A DNA stretch of 13,283 nt from Pelagophyceae sp. CCMP2097 (taxonomy: Eukaryota; Sar; Pelagophyceae). Positions 8,114 to 13,283 of this stretch are shown here, in pieces. The translations under genes were made by a program, and so were the position numbers. The first letter of the stretch is position 1, and the number at the start of each line of letters is the position of its first letter. The stretch lies in the NCBI GenBank assembly GCA_026770575.1, contig MU657344.1:65424-78706 (forward strand). Reading direction: 5' to 3'. The notes beneath the pieces were generated by a model that saw only the letters and a program-made list of their open reading frames with translations, was not told where the DNA came from and made no database searches.

Positions 8114-8453
8114 ATATGGTGTCGGGGCAAAAGCAAATACGTAATCTTTGTGTTATAGCGGAATATAAAAAAGGTGTATGTACTTGATATGTCCGGAAGC
8201 GGGCTGTGGTCTGTTTTTTTATAATTAAAAAATAATCAATAAATAAATAAATAATGTTATAACTGTTAAAACATTAAAATCAAATATCAAATATCACTAT
8301 GTAGTAAGAGAAATAATAAAAGAAGCATTTTGAATGCTAATGACATAAAAAGATAATCATAACTAACAACAGGTGAGAATATCGAAATAATAAATTAACT
8401 TATTAATACTACAATGTATTTCGTAGGGGTTAAAAATATAGACATTCTTGTGA
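8114..8453. other. AT-rich, no supported gene
   Basis: A/T-rich sequence with stops in all frames and short AAT/ATA runs. I see no motif. It separates the capsid-like relic from the next eroded frame. Confidence 0.5.
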
Positions 8454-8867
8454 ACATTATCAACGCTACACCCTTATGATGATACGATTGAGGTAAATAT
8501 TTTAAACTTAAATGCAGAAATCATATATAAGAAAGATGAAAAATAACTTAAAAAATCGCCGAAAATATTGTATCATAGAAAGGTCGCCGAAAATATAAAT
8601 AAATATGAAATAGATCTTATTTTTTATTCCAAGGTAATCATTGATACTAAAATTGGAATAGCCACAACATCGTAACTCGTTCGCAATAAATTGCCAGCAT
8701 GGCCAATAGCCCCTCGTCAGGTAAAAAATATTTTCAAATTGAAATTAAACAAAAAAAAATTCTCTACAAATAATCAATGATGGCATTCAAGTTGTTGATG
8801 AAAAAATGATGGATTAGTTATTCAAATTACTCAACAAGGACAACAACAGGGTAATAGAGAGCTTCAG
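8454..8867 (+). pseudogene. Eroded unidentified gene, interrupted by the 697-bp element
   Basis: Frame 3 is protein-like across two TAA stops (8544, 8673) up to TGA 8778: PYDDTIEVNILNLNAEIIYK, then INKYEIDLIFYSKVIIDTK, then LPAWPIAPRQVKNIF. A shifted frame continues with GIQVVDE and a Gln-rich GLVIQITQQGQQQGNRELQ up to the element's left end. After the element, DKITLDRDN...YTLENEL (9564-9628) may be its continuation. No family recognised; alternating polar and hydrophobic residues suggest beta structure. Its place between capsid-like and fibre-like genes suggests a virion protein, which is speculation. Confidence 0.35.
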
Positions 8868-8888
8868 CTCAAAGTGATACCCTATCGA
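8868..8888 (+). repeat. Left terminal inverted repeat
   Basis: 21 bp, beginning CTCAAAGTGATACC, perfectly complementary to 9544-9564. Confidence 0.85.
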
Positions 8889-9406
8889 ATTCATATCCTA
8901 TCGTATCCATCGGACAAGATCAAACCATTACCTATCGATCTGATCTGCATATTTTGGAGACGACGACGTTGTCTTATGGAGGGGTCAGGGATATCGGTCA
9001 GTTCTCGTCGGAATGAGGCGCTGAATGGCCCTATCGACGCGCCTTGGTCCCGCAGGGCCGGCCCTAACTTTGTTTTGCGTTGTGGCTACCCCTTGGGCAG
9101 CAGCGACGTGGCATCGGAAGGCGCATGAGGAGCATGCGTTCGGGCCCTTGCGGGACCCGCCACGCGCCGGCAACCGGCGGGAACTGCGCGCAGGCGCCCG
9201 CAACCAATCCGGCAGCGCCCGGAACCGGCCGCGACAGCGCATCGCGGCTGGGTACGAACTCGAACACAAGTACCCAAAACGCCGATTCCGCTAGAGTCGA
9301 CGCACCATGCGGAAAATCTACGGGCGTCTGCGCATGGGCTTGTTGACTGCGCACCATCGATCCCGGGACGGGCGTCGGCTGGGGTGCCTCGGGGTTGCCC
9401 TCGGGC

Positions 9407-9432
9407 CAAAGTAGTACTTAGGTACTACTTTG
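9407..9432. repeat. Perfect 11-bp hairpin resembling fused element ends
   Basis: CAAAGTAGTAC, loop TTAG, GTACTACTTTG. The arm AAAGTAGTAC differs from the element terminus AAAGTGATAC at only two adjacent positions. It marks the right edge of the GC-rich core. It may be the fused ends of a related, internally deleted element. Confidence 0.75.
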
Positions 9433-9543
9433 ATTTGGCTCGCGAGTTTGAGAGTTGTACGAGGTCCGTTGAACGGAGAGATCACTGCAAGCTCTATATA
9501 TCAACGGGCTTTTAACGGGGTTTTATATGATGGGGTATCACTT

Positions 9544-9564
9544 TCGATAGGGTATCACTTTGAG
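9544..9564 (-). repeat. Right terminal inverted repeat
   Basis: 21 bp, ending GGTATCACTTTGAG, perfect inverse of 8868-8888. A second partial copy (GGGGTATCACTTT, 9532-9544) abuts it directly, giving a doubled right end. Confidence 0.85.
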
Positions 9565-9691
9565 ATAAAATAACTCTTGATAGAGATAATATAAAAAACA
9601 ATCAACTTCCTTTATACACTTTAGAGAATGAACTTTAAAAATCGGGGGGTATTGTTGCTACATCGGTAAAGAAGGGGAAAAACGAGCGATA

Positions 9692-9717
9692 GCCGTGGAG
9701 GAATGCCGTGGAGGAAT
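9692..9717 (+). repeat. 13-bp tandem duplication
   Basis: GCCGTGGAGGAAT occurs twice head to tail (9692-9704, 9705-9717). It is more GC-rich than its surroundings and lies at the start of the next open frame. It could be slippage or the footprint of a lost insertion. Confidence 0.75.
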
Positions 9718-10074
9718 TTCAAACTTATTTATTAACGGCGATATTACCTGAAATAATCATAACGCAAGTGTCACATCGATTCGGAAATGACACCGGAAGC
9801 ATTTATTATACCCTTGAAGATAATTATGATGTTGATAAAACCTCTAATGGTTATAAATTTTTAACCCATAATAACCCAACAACGCCAAATTTCGAACATA
9901 TTATGTGGTCCAGTACCAAACTCCCCAATTCTTTTTTAATTCGAATCAAGGTCAGATTCCAATAATGTTTATTATACAGTTGGAGTAAGTTCAGTGTCGC
10001 CTGATTTTTGGATGTTTGATAAATCGCTAAAACTTGAAGATAACGCCCTTCGAGCAGATAATGAAGTAATATAA
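9708..10074 (+). pseudogene. Eroded virion-type (possible fibre head) fragment
   Basis: Frame 3 (9708-9965, GTG-initiated in the reading given, no ATG) reads MEEFQTYLLTAILPEIIITQ ... IYYTLEDNYDVDKTSNGYKF ... FEHIMWSSTKLPNSFLIRIK to TAA. A +1 shift at about 9960 continues the sense as NVYYTVGVSSVSPDFWMFDK ... LRADNEVI to TAA 10072-10074. Rich in Asn, Thr and aromatic residues, like beta-rich virion proteins. It leads directly into the fibre-like repeats and may be the same gene. Confidence 0.4.
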
Positions 10075-10762
10075 TTCACAAATCATTTCATGTATTCACC
10101 AAATTAATACAAGACACAACTCGACACTCACATAATAATAATAAATCTTTTTTATTTCCATACACGAAACAAAATACAGACTTCTATTATACGTGGTAAA
10201 ATAAATATTGACGAAAAATTATCAATTATTCAAAATCTGACAGTGTCCCACCCAAGGTCTGAACCTTATCAAAAACGATGTTTCTCTACAAGATAAATAT
10301 TTTGATTCAACACAGAATGCTGTTTTATACTTCAATCGAACAGAATTAAATTCAAGATTAAACTCTTTACTGAATTATACTTTCGGAAGAGTTCTTAATA
10401 AATCTGATTTGAACACAGTGTCCATCGATTAAAATCAAAATGCTCATCTTTATTTTAATAAATCAGAAATCAATACTCGCTTGGATAAATTACCCAGTTT
10501 TTCGAAAGGACGGGGACTATTTAGATCTAACACCGATTTCATAAGTACTAATTGAGATTTTACAATTAATTAGAAAAACATCAAATTTATTATAATGAGA
10601 GTGAGATTGATACCGAATTGTCAAAAAAAATTAGAAACAGTGTCTTTCTCTTGAGGCCTGAATTTATTAAAAAATATATTAACCCTGAAAGATGAGATAT
10701 TAAATAAATTCGAAATTGCTGAACGTTATTATAATAAAGAAACGATGGATAATTAAATTTTT
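10065..10762 (+). pseudogene. Fibre-like protein relic with tandem YYNK-type repeats
   Basis: At least five copies of a Y(Y/F)-(N)-x-(T/S)-E-(I/L)-x-x-x-L type unit are seen, with the aromatic pair at 10185, 10328, 10451, 10588 and 10727 (spacing 143, 123, 137 and 139 bases). Examples: QNAVLYFNRTELNSRLNSLL, NQNAHLYFNKSEINTRLDKL, HQIYYNESEIDTELSKKI, AERYYNKETMDN. A second conserved block sits between units: GLNLIKNDVSLQDKY at 10256 and GLNLLKNILTLKDE at 10655. Frame 2 is open from 10241 to 10555 apart from one TAA (10430). Frame changes break the rest. Similar YYNKTEID repeats are common in phage tail fibres and in fibre-like proteins of large eukaryotic viruses, where they form trimeric coiled or beta shafts for host attachment. 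Here the gene is dead. Confidence 0.55.
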
Positions 10763-10764
10763 AA

Positions 10765-10992
10765 AAAATCAAGCGCACTCCTCCTATTATCCGCAACGAT
10801 TTAGAACGAGCCGCATCTTCGACAACCAGCGGAATACGTTACGATGCTGATATTATTACTCTAAGTGTCAGTGCTTTAAATGAAGTTCAAAAAGAATTCG
10901 ACGGCTCTTCATTTAAAAAAAAAAAGGGCTTGACAGTTTCTCTTTTGCGATTTTCATCTGATTTTTATTTTGTAGTTCGTTATCCACTATGA
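10765..10992 (+). pseudogene. Eroded fragment, first copy of KKKKG beta module
   Basis: Frame 1 is open for 75 codons: RTPPIIRNDLERAASSTT, GIRYDADIITLSVSALNEVQ, then SSFKKKKGLTVSLLRFSSDF and YFVVRYPL. Its stop overlaps the ATG of the next frame (ATGA at 10989-10992). The KKKKGLTV...YFVVR block recurs twice downstream. It is likely the tail of the fibre-like gene or a separate virion protein. Confidence 0.4.
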
Positions 10993-11273
10993 GCCAGGTC
11001 CCCCTAAATCCAGTTAGTTTTTCTATAGGACACAGACTTGGGATAAAATCATCGAAGAAAAAAGCGGGATTGTCGGTAAAAATTTCCATTTTAAGTACCG
11101 AAAGAATTTATTTCATACGTGATTCAGACGCATTTCAATTGATTGGCGAGGTGATAACAACCGTTTCAAAATCAACGATAAGAGCGTATCAAAATGGTAT
11201 TCAATTCCGCAAAGGCACCTCGATATTTGGAGCACTTAATATATTCTTTGATACATATTTTTCACTATTTTAA
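10989..11273 (+). CDS. 94-aa ORF, second copy of the module, unknown function
   Basis: This is the longest unbroken ATG-initiated frame in the right half of the island (MSQVPLNPVSFSIGHRLGIK, then SSKKKAGLSVKISILSTERI, YFIRDSDAFQLIGEV, to FSLF). It overlaps the stop of the previous frame by ATGA. KKKAGLSV...YFIRD repeats the KKKKGLTV...YFVVR block 140 bases upstream. Because neighbouring copies are broken in all directions, it is probably a surviving piece of a larger dead gene rather than a real small gene. No family recognised. Confidence 0.35.
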   Translation: MSQVPLNPVSFSIGHRLGIKSSKKKAGLSVKISILSTERIYFIRDSDAFQLIGEVITTVSKSTIRAYQNGIQFRKGTSIFGALNIFFDTYFSLF

Positions 11274-11746
11274 CTGGTGTACACAATAGTGTTTCAAATG
11301 TTGCAATTAAAAAGAAGAAAAATAAGAAATTGTTGCCACAGGACGATTGTTTGTAATTCGTGACTCGAATAATAAATTAATTTTATACTTCATGGTGTTA
11401 CTTATATAAACATCACTTGGAACGATTGGGGGTCTGTTGAGGGTGTACTTAAACAAGGATTTTATTTAAATAATAACTTGAATTAACTCGATTATCAGAT
11501 ACATTTTAAACCACTAACTTTGTCCTCGATCACAGAAGAATTAAATACATATTAAGAGAAGGAAAGGCTACATCATTCTTTAAAATGAAAATAAAAATTT
11601 TAATTATGATACCAGAATTGATTTTAGTATAGTAATATATATGGAGGTTTAAATATGTTAAATATGTAAGATTTTTTAAACTTTTAACCTTAGTAATATG
11701 ATGGGATTTATAATTAAAATCATTAAAAAAAATATATTGGATTTAA
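11274..11746 (+). pseudogene. Decayed third module copy and AT-rich filler
   Basis: Fragments in different frames read NVAIKKKKNKK (about 11292-11331), GRLFVIRDSNNKLILYFMV (about 11340-11396) and YINITWNDWGSVEGVLKQGF (about 11405-11470). The first two repeat the Lys-rich block and the IRD motif of the upstream copies, 241 bases further on. The rest (11480-11746) shows no reading frame of note. Confidence 0.35.
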
Positions 11747-11941
11747 GTTTTAGAGACCGAAAAATTAAGGAAAGAGCTAATTGATGCGAGTTATAACCAC
11801 GTTGATATTCCTATGCTTATGGTGGAGGTCAAGGAAAATGTTTATTTGGCTATTTTTGATATTTACTCAGATTCCTATAAAATAATTTGTTATTATTTTT
11901 CTATCGATGGTTCGTGTGTGTTCACTTCAACTGGAATATAA
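11747..11941 (+). pseudogene. 64-codon open fragment, unknown
   Basis: Frame 2 is open from after a TAA at 11744-11746 to TAA 11939-11941, with no ATG near the start: VLETEKLRKELIDASYNHVD, then IPMLMVEVKENVYLAIFDIY, then YYFSIDGSCVFTSTGI. It begins like a short helix and continues beta-rich, similar in style to the modules upstream. It may be the end of the same relic. Confidence 0.35.
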
Positions 11942-12528
11942 TCCTTGTCTATTTTTTTTAAATATTATATTTTGAAGCTCGCGAGCCTTTCGTTATCGTA
12001 AGGCGCCCTTTCAGATAGTAATGAAGAAATTGGCGAGATGTGATGAGATTTTCTAAACATCTTATCATGTCCACATGGGATTTTTAATTTTATCCATCGA
12101 TAAAGTAAAATCCTTACTCTACATTCGGATATTCCAGTGGTCGTTTTTTTAGTTTTTGTTCTTTCCGTACAATCATGGATTTCATTTCATTCATTATGTA
12201 TATATATAATCTTTTATTTATACTTGATTTGACACAATAATTTTTTAATCATAAAAAATCTTTTTCTATCAATTAAATTGTACATGCCACGTTTGCTAAT
12301 CTGAAAAATAATTTAAGTTCTAAAAACATTCAGATAAAATTTTAATTATTTTATCCATTGAGGAGAGATCTCTGAGGGGAGGCCCCTCCGATACCCTTCC
12401 TCGAATTTCTGTGATCATTTTTAATGTTATATCAAATCCTAAAAACTCAAAAAGGTTTTTCTTTTTCTCACTCAGGTATATTGGGAATTATGAAGGATAT
12501 TTTTTTTAGATTCCATTTCATTTTTTGT
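11942..12528. other. AT-rich, no supported gene; small palindromes
   Basis: No convincing frame. GCTCGCGAGC (11977-11986) is a perfect 10-bp palindrome. A GC-rich spot at 12361-12404 has AGAGATCTCT (12364-12373) followed by hairpin GAGGGG-AGG-CCCCTC (12374-12388). The T-rich 62-codon frame from 12424 is low-complexity. Confidence 0.55.
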
Positions 12529-12740
12529 AATTTCACGTTATTTTTCATATTTAATTTTATCTTTTTAATCTTGTTTATTTTTAATTTCACGTTATTTTTA
12601 GATTTAATTTAATCTTTTTTATCTTTGAAAATTGACCTTTGTAATTTCGCGGTATTTTTTTAAATTTGATTTATTTTTTTTATTTTGAAAATCTAATTTT
12701 AATTTCCCGTTATTTTCGGATTTGATTCAATCCCCTTCAA
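12529..12740 (+). repeat. T-rich minisatellite, four diverged units of 54-60 bp
   Basis: Units start at 12529, 12583, 12643 and 12701 with AATTTC(A/G/C)CG(T/G)TATTTT, followed by a T-rich stretch containing ATTTAATTT, ATTTGATTT or similar. The last unit is cut short where the GC content starts to rise. Confidence 0.75.
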
Positions 12741-12779
12741 AAAAAATGAACGTCGACTGACACTAACTTTAAACCTTTC

Positions 12780-12825
12780 CAAATGCCAAACGCGACGAGT
12801 CGAAGCCGAAAGCGTTTGGAATTTG
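12780..12825. repeat. 14-bp imperfect hairpin at right edge of island
   Basis: CAAATGCCAAACGC (12780-12793) and GCGTTTGGAATTTG (12812-12825) pair at 13 of 14 positions around an 18-base loop. It lies in the short zone where AT-rich DNA gives way to GC-rich DNA. Confidence 0.6.
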
Positions 12826-12973
12826 TAATGGTTAAAAAAGTGTATATTTTTCAGACGCCACGGTTGGTTGAAGAAGTAGGTTTTTGTAAATCAAGAGGTT
12901 GCGCGTGAACACACGTTTTCTAGTTTCGTCGCGATCGGCTCACCGAGCCCGCCGCCGCCGCGACGCCACGACG

Positions 12974-13283
12974 AGCCAGGCCGCCTTGGGCGCTCCGGCC
13001 GCCACCGCCATTCCCTCACGACATGGCAACGGTGAGTGTCCCGGAGCCCGAAGGGGAAAGGATGCGCGGGCCCGTCATGCGAACGAGGGGCTCCTTAGGC
13101 AGATCGCATTTATCCCCGCCAGGCGCGAACCCACGGCCAGCCGGGCCGCCACGGGCGCTCCAGCCGCCGCTGTAGCACTCTCGCAAAGGCAATCGCGCGT
13201 CCTGAAGCCCAAAGGGGATGGATGCGCGGGCCGTCATAGGAATGAACGGCCCCTTGGGCAGACCTTTGTCCTCGCCCAGGCTC
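12974..13283. repeat. Two diverged copies of a ~160-165-bp GC-rich tandem unit
   Basis: AGCCAGGCCGCCTTGGGCGC at 12974 matches AGCCGGGCCGCCACGGGCGC at 13139 (165 apart). GATGCGCGGG at 13061 matches 13221 (160 apart). CTCCTTAGGCAGA (13091) matches CCCCTTGGGCAGA (13250). The second copy runs to the window edge, so the array probably continues. No gene is supported; a 73-codon minus-strand frame (13016-13237) crosses both copies and looks like GC bias. Confidence 0.75.

Larger units (their letters stand above)
8868..9564. mobile_element. 697-bp non-autonomous DNA transposon (MITE-like) with perfect 21-bp inverted ends
   Basis: Bases 8868-8888 and 9544-9564 are exact inverted copies over 21 bp (core AAAGTGATACCCTATCG). 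Between them lies a GC-rich core (about 8990-9415) quite unlike the AT-rich surroundings. The left arm has extra copies of CCTATCG (8897, 8931, 9030). The right arm has a second GGGTATCACTTT (9533-9544) and a related hairpin at 9407-9432. Repeated subterminal motifs are typical transposase-binding sites. There is no transposase gene inside: overlapping short frames on both strands over 8985-9409 reflect GC bias. No clear target-site duplication is visible next to the 21-bp ends, so the superfamily cannot be named. It lies inside eroded viral-type sequence, so it inserted after integration of the island. Confidence 0.7.
5066..12760 (+). mobile_element. AT-rich island: decayed virus-like (polinton/PLV-like) element
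   Basis: About 7.7 kb of strongly AT-rich DNA lies between two GC-rich blocks. All recognisable fragments are on the + strand and are broken by stops (mostly TAA) and by frame changes within the same protein-like stretch. Content in order: polymerase exonuclease-like motifs, a capsid-like frame, an unidentified frame interrupted by a small transposon, fibre-like repeats. That set suits a polinton-like virus, virophage relative or larger DNA virus. No integrase, packaging ATPase or protease was recognised. No long terminal inverted repeats or target duplications were found, so the limits are set by composition only. Viral origin is inference from motifs seen by eye. Confidence 0.5.

Noticed and set aside
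8985..9409. Overlapping ORFs of 84-107 codons inside the 697-bp element
   Set aside because: Open frames occur in several frames on both strands at once, as expected from a GC-rich stretch with few stops; none has a motif.
12424..12612. 62-codon hydrophobic ORF that could be read as a membrane protein
   Set aside because: It is the translation of T-rich DNA running into the minisatellite; Phe/Ile/Leu runs are a by-product of composition.
5066..12760. Alternative genetic code making the island genes intact
   Set aside because: Frame changes inside single protein-like stretches and an in-frame TGA show real decay, and the left gene uses standard stops.
13016..13237. 73-codon minus-strand ORF in the right GC-rich block
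   Set aside because: It spans both tandem repeat copies and has no motif; open frames are common in such GC-rich DNA.
1..13283. CRISPR arrays, rRNA genes or bacterial operon signals
   Set aside because: No regularly spaced identical repeats with unique spacers, no rRNA-like segments and no ribosome binding site pattern were seen.

Overview
The window looks like nuclear DNA of a GC-rich protist or alga carrying a long AT-rich insertion. Two features suggest a eukaryote rather than a bacterium: a 1.2-kilo-residue protein of P-element/hAT-like transposase type, and a large block of eroded AT-rich sequence with no bacterial gene spacing or ribosome binding sites. The exact taxon cannot be read from the sequence.

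Left block (1-4160, very GC-rich, + strand): one long gene, cut off by the left edge, for a transposase-like protein. The N-terminal piece (frame 1) carries a textbook PCNA-binding (PIP-box) motif, QQSIGTFF, then Ala/Pro repeats. Around 463-480 the reading frame slips to frame 3, which then runs unbroken to the TGA at 4158. This main frame has an RNase H-type transposase core (D at 1131 or 1134, D at 1488, C-x3-H at 1638-1652, E at 2187) and a C-terminal array of Cys/His zinc-binding motifs with a basic tail.

Transition (4161-5065): AT-rich, non-coding. It holds a poly-A run, a tRNA-like B-box relic on the minus strand, a GGAC/AGAC simple repeat and GGACC hairpins.

AT-rich island (about 5066-12760): a graveyard of + strand reading frames broken by stops and frameshifts, which I read as a decayed DNA virus or polinton/PLV-like element. 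In order: a short ORF and Lys-rich fragments; a frame with NNNCFFKC followed by two motifs resembling DNA polymerase B exonuclease motifs I and II (YDIES, FNGSVFDHYYL), with no room for the rest of a polymerase; a Gly-rich fragment; a region resembling a jelly-roll major capsid protein (YLDPRASFLRMNV, KMIPLYSSNPLEL); an unidentified frame; then a 697-bp element with perfect 21-bp terminal inverted repeats and a GC-rich core (8868-9564) inserted among the relics. After it come fibre-like sequence with at least five tandem copies of a Y(Y/F)Nx(T/S)E(I/L) repeat, and three copies of a Lys-rich beta-type module. The island ends in long T-rich DNA with a 54-60-bp minisatellite.

Right block (about 12900-13283): GC-rich again, with two diverged copies of a roughly 160-165-bp tandem unit and no gene I can support.

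How the parts relate: the transposase gene and the two GC-rich flanks look like host-type sequence. The island looks like a foreign, long-dead viral or mobile element of opposite base composition, later hit by a small non-autonomous DNA transposon. No intact viral gene is present. The virus-like calls rest on motifs recognised by eye, not on database matches.
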